Assembly: GCA_036513075.1 (NCBI GenBank)
Contig: DATBZS010000015.1
Location: 1-38,498, forward strand
Reading direction: 5' to 3'
From: Bog-756 sp036513075
Lineage (GTDB): Bacteria; Actinomycetota; Acidimicrobiia; Acidimicrobiales; RAAP-2
Length of the DNA stretch: 38,498 nt
This document shows positions 22,581 through 29,689 of the stretch, piece by piece. Numbering within the stretch: the stretch's first letter is position 1; each line of letters starts with the position of its first letter. Both the position numbers and the translations under genes were made by a program. The notes under the pieces were generated by a model. The model saw only the letters and a program-made list of their open reading frames with translations, searched no databases and was not told the origin of the DNA.

Positions 22581-23969
22581 TCAGACCTTCGCCATGTTGT
22601 CGAACCGGGCGTGATGCCCGATGAAGGCCAGGCGGGTGGTGCCGGTCGGTCCGTTGCGGTGCTTGGCCACGATGACCTCGGCGGTGCCCTGTGTCTCGGC
22701 GGCGTCGGGGTTGTAGACCTCGTCGCGGTAGAGGAAGAGGACGACGTCGGCGTCCTGCTCGATCGAGCCCGATTCGCGGAGGTCGGCCAGCATCGGCCGC
22801 TTGTCCGGCCTGCTCTCGAGGGACCGGGACAGCTGCGACAGAGCCACGACCGGCACCTCGAGCTCGCGGGCAAGGATCTTGAGCCCGCGGCTGATCTCGG
22901 ACACCTCGACCTGACGGTTCTCGGACCCGTGGCGGCCGGTCATGAGCTGGAGGTAATCGATCACCACCAGGCTGAGGCCCTCACGGCTCTTGAGGCGCCG
23001 GGCCCGGGCCCGGATGTCCATGACCGTGAGATTCGGGTTGTCGTCGATGTAGATCGGGGCCTCGCTCATCCGGCTGATGGCGGTGCCGATCTTCGGCCAG
23101 TCGGCCTCGCGCAGTTTGCCGGTGCGCATGCGGCCGGCGTCCACCCGCGACTCGGACGACAGGAGCCGCTGGGTGAGCTCCATGTGGCTCATCTCCAGGG
23201 AGAAGAGGAGAACCGGCTTCTTCAGCTTCACGCCGGCATGGGCCACCATGCCGAGCGCGAATGCGGTCTTGCCCATGGCCGGACGGGCGCCGACCACGAC
23301 CAGGTTGGAGGGCTGGAGCCCGGCCAACTGCTCGTCGAGGTCGGTGTAGCCGGTAGCCAGTCCGGTGACTGTCTCGCTCCGGCTGAAGAGGAGTTCGAGG
23401 TGGTCGAGCGTGGCGCCGAGCAGCTCCTCCAGCGGGGTCATGGTGTCGACCACACGGCGTTGGGCCACGTCGAAGACAAGGCTCTCGGCGCGGTCGAGGA
23501 CCTCGGACACGTCTTCGGGAACGCTGTAGCCGAGCTCCGAGATCTCGCCCGCCACACCCACCAACCGCCGGAGCAGAGCCAGCTCCTCGACGATTTTGGC
23601 GTAGTACTCGGCATTGCCGACCGACGGCGTGTTGGCCTGGAGCGAGACGAAGACCGAGGTGTCGCCGATCGACTCGAGCAGTTCACGCCGCCGGAGTTCC
23701 TCGGTGACGGTCACCCAGTCGGCCGGCTCGCCCCGCCCGTAGAGCGAGGTGATGGCCTCGAAGATGTACCCGTGGGACGCCTTGTAGAAGTCCTCGGCCT
23801 TGCAGGTCTCCATGGCCGAGGCGATGGCATCGCGGGACAGCAGCATGGCCCCGAGGACAGACTCCTCGGCTTCCAGGTTGTGGGGCGGGACCCGGCCCGC
23901 CGTGGTCGCGCCCCCGGAGCGGGGGGTCAGGAGGCGGCGCGGACGTATGTCGTCAAAGGCTTGAACCAT
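22581..23969 (-). CDS. dnaB: replicative DNA helicase DnaB
   Basis: The hexameric 5'-3' helicase of the replication fork. It is 462 aa: N-terminal domain (about 28-135) with PPHNLEAEESVLGAMLL, linker, then the RecA-like domain with Walker A GARPAMGKT (227-235), LLFSLEMSHMELTQRLL, DDNPNLTVMDIRARARRL, Walker B LVVIDYLQLM, VVALSQLSRSLESR and the arginine-finger region. It has normal DnaB length and, unlike mycobacterial DnaB, no intein. It lies downstream of rpsF-ssb-rpsR-rplI, a widely conserved order. The ATG start has GAGGG about 11 bases upstream. A likely terminator of rplI separates the two, so dnaB probably has its own promoter. Confidence 0.98.
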   Translation of the reverse strand: MVQAFDDIRPRRLLTPRSGGATTAGRVPPHNLEAEESVLGAMLLSRDAIASAMETCKAEDFYKASHGYIFEAITSLYGRGEPADWVTVTEELRRRELLESIGDTSVFVSLQANTPSVGNAEYYAKIVEELALLRRLVGVAGEISELGYSVPEDVSEVLDRAESLVFDVAQRRVVDTMTPLEELLGATLDHLELLFSRSETVTGLATGYTDLDEQLAGLQPSNLVVVGARPAMGKTAFALGMVAHAGVKLKKPVLLFSLEMSHMELTQRLLSSESRVDAGRMRTGKLREADWPKIGTAISRMSEAPIYIDDNPNLTVMDIRARARRLKSREGLSLVVIDYLQLMTGRHGSENRQVEVSEISRGLKILARELEVPVVALSQLSRSLESRPDKRPMLADLRESGSIEQDADVVLFLYRDEVYNPDAAETQGTAEVIVAKHRNGPTGTTRLAFIGHHARFDNMAKV

Positions 23970-23996
23970 CGTGAGTCAACCCTCGCCGATCGGCCC

Positions 23997-24061
23997 TGTG
24001 GAACGGAAGGGCATCTTCCTGCGGATACCGGTGCCCGGAGCTGTGGACGGACCGTGGACAA
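23997..24061. promoter_or_regulatory. cluster of DnaA-box-like sequences upstream of dnaB
   Basis: In the dnaB direction the sequences TTGTCCACG (24061 to 24053), CCGTCCACA (24050 to 24042) and CGTTCCACA (24005 to 23997) resemble the high-GC actinobacterial DnaA box TTGTCCACA with one to three mismatches; the first two start 11 bases apart. They could let DnaA control dnaB. Chance matches are possible. Confidence 0.3.
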
Positions 24062-24162
24062 CCGGACCTTGCCTGCGGACGGATCGGGCCATGGGGACAT
24101 CATCGCCACAGGTTGTGACACGCCGGTGGACCCCCGGTTGGGCCGGTGCCACCCAGAATGTG

Positions 24163-24190
24163 CAGCGCCCCGGCCGGGGCCGGGGCGCTG
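24163..24190 (-). terminator. hairpin downstream of rplI
   Basis: CAGCGCCCCG (24163-24172) pairs perfectly with CGGGGCGCTG (24181-24190) over an 8-base G/C-rich loop. In the minus-strand transcript it follows the rplI stop by about 45 bases and is followed by CACATTCT, only a weak T-run, as is common for actinobacterial terminators. Confidence 0.65.
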
Positions 24191-24235
24191 TCACTGCTTG
24201 GGGCCGGTGGTCCGGGCGCCGGGTGCCGGTCGGAA

Positions 24236-24682
24236 TCAGTCCTCGGCGACCACGTTGACGGTGAGCTCGAAGACCACGCCGCCTATCAGCTCGACGCGCA
24301 CATTGTGCTCGCCGACCGTCTTGATCGGCTCGTCGAGCACCAGGTCGTGACGGTCGATGACCGCTCCGGTCTGCTCTTCGACGTGACGCACGATGTCGGC
24401 TGCGCTCACCGATCCGAACAGCTTCTCGTTGGCAGCCCTGGCGGCGATGGTGACGGTGTTGCCGACCAGCGTCTTGGCCACGGTGTCCGAGCCCTCGCGG
24501 TCCCGGGCATCCTTCAGGTCACGCGACCGGCGCATGGCTGAGGCCTGAGCCTCGACGCCATCCGAAGCGACGATGGCTTTGCCGGCTGGCAGGAGGTGGT
24601 TGCGGGCGAAGCCGCCGGCGACATCGATGATGTCGCCGCGCTTGCCGACCCCATCGATGTCCGAGCGGAGGAGGACCTTCAC
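24236..24682 (-). CDS. rplI: 50S ribosomal protein bL9
   Basis: A large-subunit protein that binds 23S rRNA at the L1 stalk base. It is 148 aa, the usual length. The N-terminal domain reads MKVLLRSDIDGVGKRGDIIDVAGGFARNHLLP, matching the bL9 signature G-x2-G-x4-V-x2-G-[FY]-x-R-N-x-L-x-P; a connecting helix (about 42-75) leads to the C-terminal domain. It starts inside the rpsR stop (ATGA, 24679-24682), so the two are translationally coupled. It is the last gene of rpsF-ssb-rpsR-rplI before a hairpin. Confidence 0.98.
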   Translation of the reverse strand: MKVLLRSDIDGVGKRGDIIDVAGGFARNHLLPAGKAIVASDGVEAQASAMRRSRDLKDARDREGSDTVAKTLVGNTVTIAARAANEKLFGSVSAADIVRHVEEQTGAVIDRHDLVLDEPIKTVGEHNVRVELIGGVVFELTVNVVAED

Positions 24683-25242
24683 GACTCCTCACCCGCCTCG
24701 GCTGCAAGCTCCACAATCGGCTCCACGACCGCTTCGGCCACAGGCTCCACGATGACCAGCTCGTCACCGGTGTCGAGCTCGACCTCCTCGACCTCGACCA
24801 CCTCGACAGGGGTCTGGGGGTCCAACGGGGGTGTGCCGTCGGGGATGGCGGTCGATGCGCCGTCCTCACCCAGCGTCCGCTCCTCGTCGCGCCCACGCCG
24901 ACCGCCGCCGCCAGCGAAGCCGCCGTCGCGACCACCCCGGCCGCCACGCCCGCCGGGACGTTCGGTGGTGGTCCGCTGGGTGTACGGGAGCAGCACGAGC
25001 TCACGAGCCGTCTTGATGGCGATGGCGACGTCACGCTGGTGCTGGGTGCAGTTGCCCGAGACCCGACGGGCCCGGATCTTGCCCCGGTCGCTCATGTACT
25101 TGCGGAGCATGGCGACGTCCTTGTAGTCGACCCACTCCACGCGGTCCTTGCACAGGGCGCAGGGCTTCTTCTTGACGCGCCGTCCGTTGTCCTTGGGCGC
25201 CCGCCGCGCGGTGCTGCCTCCACGATCGTTGTTCCTGGCCAT
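24679..25242 (-). CDS. rpsR: 30S ribosomal protein bS18 with a long C-terminal extension
   Basis: bS18 binds bS6 on the small-subunit platform. Residues 1-90 form an ordinary bS18: a basic N-tail, KKKPCALCKDRVEWVDYKD, LRKYMSDRGKIRARRVSGNCTQHQRDVAIAIKTARELVLLPYT. C28, C31, C65 and H68 suggest the zinc-binding (C+) form. The reading frame then continues for 97 more residues: an RGG/Gly-rich stretch (about 95-121) followed by a very acidic Glu/Val-rich tail (122-187). bS18 is normally about 75-90 aa. The extension ends exactly in an ATGA overlap with rplI, so it is not an annotation artefact of a missed stop. It starts three bases after the ssb stop. Confidence 0.95.
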   Translation of the reverse strand: MARNNDRGGSTARRAPKDNGRRVKKKPCALCKDRVEWVDYKDVAMLRKYMSDRGKIRARRVSGNCTQHQRDVAIAIKTARELVLLPYTQRTTTERPGGRGGRGGRDGGFAGGGGRRGRDEERTLGEDGASTAIPDGTPPLDPQTPVEVVEVEEVELDTGDELVIVEPVAEAVVEPIVELAAEAGEES

Positions 25243-25244
25243 GA

Positions 25245-25724
25245 CTAGAAAGGCTCCTCGCTGTATCCGTACCCGGAGTCGGCAGGTGCGCCGCCCCCAC
25301 TCGACTGCCCGCCACGTCCGCCGCCGCCCCCGCCGCCTGACGACGACCCCTCGTTCGGACCGCGGCGCTCGTTCTTGGTGACCTGGGCGGTCGCCCAGCG
25401 GATGCTCGGCCCGATCTCGTCGGCCACGACTTCCACCTTCGAGCGCTTGTCGCCGTCCGGGGTCTCCCAGCTGCGCTGCTCCAGCCGGCCGGTCACGATG
25501 ACCCGCGAGCCACGGCTCAGCGACTCGGCGGCGTTCTCGGCCATCTCCCGCCAGCACACCACGTCGAAGAACGAGGTGGCCTCCTCCCACTCCTGGGTCT
25601 GGCGGTTCTGCCACCGGCGGTTGACGGCCAGCCCGAAGCTGGCCGTCGCCTGACCGGTGTTGGTGAAGCGGAGTTCGGGGTCACGGGTGATGTTCCCGAC
25701 CAGGGTGACTGCGTTGCCGGCCAT
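25245..25724 (-). CDS. ssb: single-stranded DNA-binding protein
   Basis: A 159-aa SSB that coats single-stranded DNA during replication and repair. The OB-fold (about 1-112) shows NAVTLVGNITRDPELRFTNTGQATASFGLAVNRR, FFDVVCWREMAENAAESLSRGSRVIVTGRLEQRSWE and GPSIRWATAQV. A glycine-rich linker (about 120-145) leads to the acidic tip ending SEEPF, a variant of the DDDIPF peptide that recruits partner proteins. It lies two bases after the rpsF stop, in the conserved rpsF-ssb-rpsR order. Confidence 0.97.
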   Translation of the reverse strand: MAGNAVTLVGNITRDPELRFTNTGQATASFGLAVNRRWQNRQTQEWEEATSFFDVVCWREMAENAAESLSRGSRVIVTGRLEQRSWETPDGDKRSKVEVVADEIGPSIRWATAQVTKNERRGPNEGSSSGGGGGGGRGGQSSGGGAPADSGYGYSEEPF

Positions 25725-25726
25725 GG

Positions 25727-26068
25727 TCAGCCCTCCCCATTGGCGGCCGCGGTAGCGGCGGCGGCACGTCGGCCGGCGACCTTGTCGGGCAGCCGGATGA
25801 CCTTGTGGCGGAGGACTTCATCGGCCAACACGAACACCCGCTCCATGTCGGCGACGGCCTGCGGCTCGGCGTTCAGCTCGATGACGACGTAGTAGCCCTC
25901 GCGCTTGTGCTGGAGCTCGTAGGCGAACGTTCGCCGACCCCAGCGCTCGACCCGGCCCGGGTTGCCCCCCTTGGCCTTCAGCGCGGTGACGGCCCGGTCG
26001 AGGACCCCGTTGACCGCAGCCTCGTCGGCGGCGGTGTCAAAAATGACCATGGTTTCGTAAGGCCGCAT
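25727..26068 (-). CDS. rpsF: 30S ribosomal protein bS6
   Basis: The partner of bS18 on the small-subunit platform. It is 113 aa: MRPYETMVIFD, RVERWGRRTFAYELQHKREGYYVVIEL and ADEVLRHKVIRLPDK are the classical S6 segments. The C-terminus is an alanine-rich tail (about 99-113). The ATG at 26068 has GGGAGG about 11 bases upstream. It is the first gene of rpsF-ssb-rpsR-rplI, with a structured leader upstream. Confidence 0.98.
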   Translation of the reverse strand: MRPYETMVIFDTAADEAAVNGVLDRAVTALKAKGGNPGRVERWGRRTFAYELQHKREGYYVVIELNAEPQAVADMERVFVLADEVLRHKVIRLPDKVAGRRAAAATAAANGEG

Positions 26069-26090
26069 CTACGGCTCACCTCCCTCTGGA

Positions 26091-26148
26091 TCGGGTGCTC
26101 GGCACCCGAGCCCCACGGCGTGGGGCAGGTCGGACTATGACATCGACC
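26091..26148 (-). ncRNA. structured 5' leader of rpsF (three consecutive hairpins)
   Basis: Two perfect hairpins lie back to back: 26091-26109 (8-bp stem TCGGGTGC/GCACCCGA, 3-base loop) and 26110-26126 (7-bp stem GCCCCAC/GTGGGGC, 3-base loop). A third weaker stem GGTCG/CGACC encloses 26128-26148. All lie between a possible -10 TAGAGT (26191 to 26186) and the rpsF ribosome-binding site. The S6:S18 complex is known to autoregulate through leader RNA in other bacteria; I cannot show that this leader matches that motif. Confidence 0.5.
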
Positions 26149-26199
26149 ACCTGTGGCAGAGCGTGGTGGCCGGAACAGCCAGTGCACTCTAGCCGACGG

Positions 26200-27015
26200 T
26201 CAGTGGTAGACCTCCGCGTCAGCCGGAAAGGCCCCCGACCGGACATCGTCGGCGAAGGCGGCGACCGCCGCTGTGGCATCGTCGGCCAGCGACGCGTAGC
26301 GCCGGACAAACTTGGCCGTGCGCTCGGTCACCCCGAGCAGGTCGTGGAGCACGAGCACCTGGCCGTCGCAGCCGGCGCCGGCCCCGATTCCGATCGTGGG
26401 CACGTCGAGCGCCTCGGTCACGGCATGGCCGACCTTTTCGGGAACGCCTTCGACGACCACGGCGAATGCCCCGGCCCCCACCAGTGTCCGGGCGCCGGCG
26501 ATGAGGTCGGCAGCTGCCTCGTCGTCCCGGGCCTGGACCCGGAAGCCACCGAAGGCGTTGACCGACTGGGGGGTGAGGCCGATGTGGCCCATGACCGGGA
26601 TCTCGGCGTTCACCAACGCCTCGACCATGGGGGCGCGCACGGCACCGCCCTCGAGCTTGACGCACTGGGCCCCGGCCCGGATCAGCGTCGCGCCGTTGCG
26701 GACCGTGTCGGCCACGTCGACGTGGTAGCTCATCCAGGGCATGTCGCCCACGATGAGCGCGCCGGGCTTCGCCCGGGCCACGGCAGCTATGTGGTGGGCC
26801 ATGTCGGCGATGGTCACCTGGAGGGTGTCCTCGTAGCCCAACACGACATTGGCGACCGAGTCCCCGACCAGGATCATGTCGACACCGGCGGCGTCGACGA
26901 TATGGGCGCCGGGGGCATCGTAGGCGGTGACCATCACCAGTGGCCGATGGCCGTCGCGGACCTTGCAGGCGCGGACCGTGGGGACGGTCACGGGCGCGGA
27001 CCGTGGATCAGGCAT
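26200..27015 (-). CDS. panB: 3-methyl-2-oxobutanoate hydroxymethyltransferase
   Basis: The first committed step of pantothenate (CoA) synthesis: it adds a hydroxymethyl group from methylenetetrahydrofolate to 2-oxoisovalerate, giving ketopantoate. It is 271 aa, a TIM barrel with Mg-binding VGDSVANVVLGYEDT and VGDMPWMSY, substrate contacts VKLEGG and GHIGLTPQSVNAFGGFRVQ, the catalytic Glu in VVEGVP, and IGIGAGAGCDGQVLVLHDLLG. The start ATG at 27015 has a strong GAGGAGGAA ribosome-binding site. panC and panD are not adjacent. A TACGAT -10-like sequence lies in the 27016-27151 gap. Confidence 0.97.
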   Translation of the reverse strand: MPDPRSAPVTVPTVRACKVRDGHRPLVMVTAYDAPGAHIVDAAGVDMILVGDSVANVVLGYEDTLQVTIADMAHHIAAVARAKPGALIVGDMPWMSYHVDVADTVRNGATLIRAGAQCVKLEGGAVRAPMVEALVNAEIPVMGHIGLTPQSVNAFGGFRVQARDDEAAADLIAGARTLVGAGAFAVVVEGVPEKVGHAVTEALDVPTIGIGAGAGCDGQVLVLHDLLGVTERTAKFVRRYASLADDATAAVAAFADDVRSGAFPADAEVYH

Positions 27016-27151
27016 GTGCTTCCTCCTCTTCTACCGTCCAGCGCCCGGGGGCTGCCGGCGGCATCGGCGGGACGGGCCCGCGGAGTACGGATGACTGCAC
27101 CACCATCGTACTGCGGCCCGCCCTCTGGGGACAGTGTCGTCCGGTGTGGGA

Positions 27152-27595
27152 TCAGGCCTTGGTGCGGCTACGCAACGGTTTGCGGGCCACCGCGTCGACG
27201 CCGGCACCGGCCGGGTACATGCGGGCCAGATGATTCCAGCGGCAGCCACAGCACACTTCGACGACGTAACAGACCACCGGCTCCTTGCGGCGCCAGTACC
27301 GGGCAAGCTCGGCCTGGGTGGCTACGCACCTTCCACCGGCCGGCAGCTTCGATCCGAACACGAAGGTCACATCGACCAGCTCGTACTCCTCGCAGATGGG
27401 GCACTGCTCGCCCATCGGTCGACCGAGGTTGGTGGCGGCGCGGACAAGTTCAGGATGGGCGTCGCACACGTCGAGGCGGGAGAGCCGCCCCTTGCGAAAC
27501 TCACGGATGACCGAGTTCCGGGCAAGTAGGTACTCGACCTGTCCGCCAGTGGGGGAGGTCTGGATGCCATCGAGCGCTCCGGGTCGGAAGCTCAC
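27152..27595 (-). CDS. DUF5318 family zinc-ribbon-like protein
   Basis: A 147-aa actinobacterial protein of unknown function. The pattern VEYLLARNSVIREFRKGRLSRLDVCDAHPEL, CPIC (65-68), VTFVFGSKLPAGGRC, and VVEVCCGC (C115-C118) with WNHL matches DUF5318 as I remember it; the two CxxC-like pairs suggest a zinc site. The GTG at 27595 is chosen because TACCCT (27607 to 27602) lies six bases upstream, an ideal leaderless arrangement, whereas the ATG at 27661 would add a segment upstream of that promoter. Homologues often lie near penicillin-binding protein or inositol-phosphate synthase genes; here it is divergent from the padR-ino1 pair. Confidence 0.8.
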   Translation of the reverse strand: MSFRPGALDGIQTSPTGGQVEYLLARNSVIREFRKGRLSRLDVCDAHPELVRAATNLGRPMGEQCPICEEYELVDVTFVFGSKLPAGGRCVATQAELARYWRRKEPVVCYVVEVCCGCRWNHLARMYPAGAGVDAVARKPLRSRTKA

Positions 27596-27601
27596 CGGGC
27601 C

Positions 27602-27659
27602 AGGGTACCGCCTGGGTCCCCCCGGGGCACCGGACCCCTGTCGGGTCAGAACCCCTGTC
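27602..27659 (-). promoter_or_regulatory. leaderless promoter of the DUF5318 gene with direct repeats
   Basis: The -10 element TACCCT (27607 to 27602) is six bases before the GTG. Upstream, GACAGGGGT occurs twice in the minus direction (plus-strand copies 27634-27642 and 27651-27659), 17 bases apart, at a position where an activator could bind. Confidence 0.5.
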
Positions 27660-27720
27660 ATAGGGGTGCCTCCGCCATCCCGGCGGCGGTCGGTGGCCCT
27701 CCACTGCCGACATGCAGTTT

Positions 27721-27757
27721 CGATGTATCAATCCGATACATCGATATGATGTATCGT
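27721..27757 (+). promoter_or_regulatory. padR operator: three alternating 9-bp half-sites over the -10
   Basis: CGATGTATC (27721-27729), GATACATCG (27735-27743) and GATGTATCG (27748-27756) are the same half-site in alternating orientation, giving two overlapping palindromes that share the middle arm. ATGT...ACAT is the usual PadR operator shape. The last half-site overlaps the -10 TATCGT (27752-27757), so binding would repress the gene's own promoter. Confidence 0.75.
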
Positions 27758-27764
27758 TGTTGGC

Positions 27765-27809
27765 ATGCAGTTGGTGAACTTCCCCCTCGACGTCGACCGG
27801 ATGGTCTGA
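27765..27809 (+). CDS. possible leaderless 14-codon ORF upstream of padR
   Basis: The ATG at 27765 is seven bases after TATCGT, so the mRNA would begin at or next to the start codon. It encodes MQLVNFPLDVDRMV and stops with TGA at 27807-27809, one base before the padR GTG at 27811. padR has no Shine-Dalgarno sequence of its own, so coupling is plausible. No known family is recognised. Confidence 0.45.
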   Translation: MQLVNFPLDVDRMV

Positions 27810-27810
27810 C

Positions 27811-28512
27811 GTGCTCGACCTAGCCATCCTGGGCCTGCTGTTCGAGCAGGAGATGCACGGCTACGAGATCCGCCGTCGGCTCCGTGACGAGCTGGGCCTG
27901 TTCGCCAATATCTCCTTCGGCTCCCTCTATCCCGCGCTGTCCCGCCTCGAACGGTCCGGGGCGGTGACTGTCACCGAGTCGGGTGGGTCCGCAACGATGT
28001 CCATCCCGGCCACCGGTTCGTTGAGCGGCGAGCGGGCCGGGCTGCGGGCCAGGCGGTCCGGTACCACCCTCGGGACCAAGCGGTCGCGCAAGGTCTACCG
28101 GATCACCGACCAGGGCCGGACGCTGTTCGAGCAGCTGCTCGAGGGCGAGGAGCCCGCGGGCGCCGACGACGCCCGCAGCTTCGGTCTCCGCCTGGCCTTC
28201 GCCCGCTACCTCGCCCCTTCGGCCCGGCTCGCCCTGTTGGAGCGCCGGCGCGCTCAGCTGACTCGACGGCTCGCGACCGACCGGGTGCGGGCCTCGGGCG
28301 AACGCCTCGACGTCTACACCCGCTCGCTGGTCGAGCACAGCACCGAGTCGACCGAGCACGACATCGAATGGCTCGACCGCCTGATCGAGGCCGAGCGTCA
28401 GAAGCAGGCGACGGCCCGGACCGAAGTCACCCGCACCTCTGACAGCACCGATCTTGGTGATCCCCTTTCCGGGGGCGCCATGACCTCGACGTCCCCTTCG
28501 GGTTCGTCATGA
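27811..28512 (+). CDS. PadR-family transcriptional regulator
   Basis: A 233-aa repressor-type winged-helix protein. The N-terminal domain reads LDLAILGLLFEQEMHGYEIRRRLRDELGLFANISFGSLYPALSRLERSG, the PadR signature; the wing strand KVYRITDQGRTLFEQLL follows only after about 35 inserted residues (56-91) rich in Gly/Ser/Arg, so the wing is unusually long. A C-terminal helical region (about 120-200) would dimerise, and the last 35 residues are Ser/Thr-rich. The GTG start at 27811 is one base after a 14-codon ORF. It is probably autoregulated through the three half-sites at 27721-27757. Inositol-phosphate synthase follows after 76 bases on the same strand and is the likely target. Confidence 0.9.
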   Translation: MLDLAILGLLFEQEMHGYEIRRRLRDELGLFANISFGSLYPALSRLERSGAVTVTESGGSATMSIPATGSLSGERAGLRARRSGTTLGTKRSRKVYRITDQGRTLFEQLLEGEEPAGADDARSFGLRLAFARYLAPSARLALLERRRAQLTRRLATDRVRASGERLDVYTRSLVEHSTESTEHDIEWLDRLIEAERQKQATARTEVTRTSDSTDLGDPLSGGAMTSTSPSGSS

Positions 28513-28588
28513 GAGCCAGCACCCTCCAGGGTGCTCCTGCCAATGCGACCCCCAGGGGCGCGAACACACAGATGAAGGGATTCACACG

Positions 28589-29686
28589 ATGAGCAAGATC
28601 CGAGTGGCGATCGCCGGCGTGGGCAACTGCGCCAGTTCGCTGATTCAGGGCGTGGAGTACTACCGCAATGCCGAAGCCGGTGACACCGTTCCCGGGCTGA
28701 TGCACGTGGTACTCGGCGGCTACCACGTGAGCGACCTCGACTTCGTGGCTGCGTTCGACGTCGACGCCACCAAGGTCGGCACCGACCTCGGCAAGGCCAT
28801 CTTCGCCGGGCAGAACAACACCATCCGGTTCGCTTCCGTCGGCGACCTCGGGGTGACCGTGCAGCGCGGCCCGACCCTCGACGGGTTCGGCAAGTACTAC
28901 CGGGAGACGGTCGAGGAGTCCCCGTCAGAGCCGGTCGACGTCGTGGCCGCATTACGGGAGTCGGGCGCTGAGGTCATGGTCAGCTATCTGCCGGTCGGGA
29001 GCGAGCAGGCCCAACGGTTCTACGCCGACGCCTGCCTGCAGGCCGGGGTCGGTTTCGTCAACGCCATCCCGGTGTTCATCGCCTCGGACCCGGTGTGGGC
29101 CCAGAAGTTCCACGACGCCGGCCTGCCGATCGTGGGCGACGACATCAAGAGCCAGGTGGGCTCGACAATCGTCCACCGGATCCTGACCCGCCTGTTCGAG
29201 GACCGCGGTCTGGCAATCGATCACACCTATCAGCTCAACGTCGGCGGCAACATGGACTTCAAGAACATGCTGGAGCGGGACCGACTCGAGTCCAAGAAGG
29301 TGTCGAAGACCCAGGCGGTCACCAGCCAGATCGAGAACGGCGACCTCGACGCCGACGACGTCCACATCGGCCCGTCGGACCACGTGCCGTGGCTCCATGA
29401 TCGTAAGTGGGCCTATATCCGCATGGAGGGCCGTAACTTCGGCGATGTGCCGCTCAATCTGGAGCTCAAGCTCGAGGTGTGGGACTCCCCCAACTCGGCC
29501 GGTGTCATCATCGACGCGGTGCGGTGCGCCAAGCTGGCCCTCGACCGGGGCATCGGCGGACCGCTGGTGGGCCCTTCGGCCTACTTCATGAAGTCGCCGC
29601 CCGTGCAGTATCACGACGACGTCGCCCACGAGATGGTCGAGTCGTTCGCGGCGGGCGACCCTGGTCCGATCTGGCCCGAGGCCTGA
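28589..29686 (+). CDS. ino1: inositol-3-phosphate synthase
   Basis: Converts glucose 6-phosphate to 1D-myo-inositol 3-phosphate with NAD+ as a recycled cofactor; in actinobacteria this feeds phosphatidylinositol and mycothiol. It is 365 aa, the actinobacterial length. It has IRVAIAGVGNCASSLIQGVEYY (NAD site), DVDATKVGTDL, VSYLPVGSEQAQRFYADA, GDDIKSQVGSTIVHRIL (catalytic Lys and neighbours), QLNVGGNMDFKNML and SAGVIIDAVRCAKLALDRG. An AAGGGA ribosome-binding site precedes the ATG by nine bases. It is downstream of padR and converges with cca (three bases between). Confidence 0.97.
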   Translation: MSKIRVAIAGVGNCASSLIQGVEYYRNAEAGDTVPGLMHVVLGGYHVSDLDFVAAFDVDATKVGTDLGKAIFAGQNNTIRFASVGDLGVTVQRGPTLDGFGKYYRETVEESPSEPVDVVAALRESGAEVMVSYLPVGSEQAQRFYADACLQAGVGFVNAIPVFIASDPVWAQKFHDAGLPIVGDDIKSQVGSTIVHRILTRLFEDRGLAIDHTYQLNVGGNMDFKNMLERDRLESKKVSKTQAVTSQIENGDLDADDVHIGPSDHVPWLHDRKWAYIRMEGRNFGDVPLNLELKLEVWDSPNSAGVIIDAVRCAKLALDRGIGGPLVGPSAYFMKSPPVQYHDDVAHEMVESFAAGDPGPIWPEA

Positions 29687-29689
29687 TCG

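Noticed and set aside
22581..23969. Intein in dnaB
   Set aside because: Inteins interrupt DnaB in mycobacteria, but here the protein is 462 aa and runs through Walker A and B without insertion.
22344..24350. 668-codon open frame on the plus strand opposite dnaB
   Set aside because: Entirely explained as the shadow of dnaB and its flanks; no family resemblance and skewed composition.
27596..27661. N-terminal extension of the DUF5318 protein from ATG 27661
   Set aside because: It would start upstream of the likely -10 at 27607-27602; GTG 27595 fits the leaderless spacing and domain start.
27711..27772. Direct repeat CATGCAGTT flanking the padR operator (27711-27719 and 27764-27772)
   Set aside because: Nine bases is short enough for chance, the second copy overlaps a start codon, and there is no sign of an inserted element between them.
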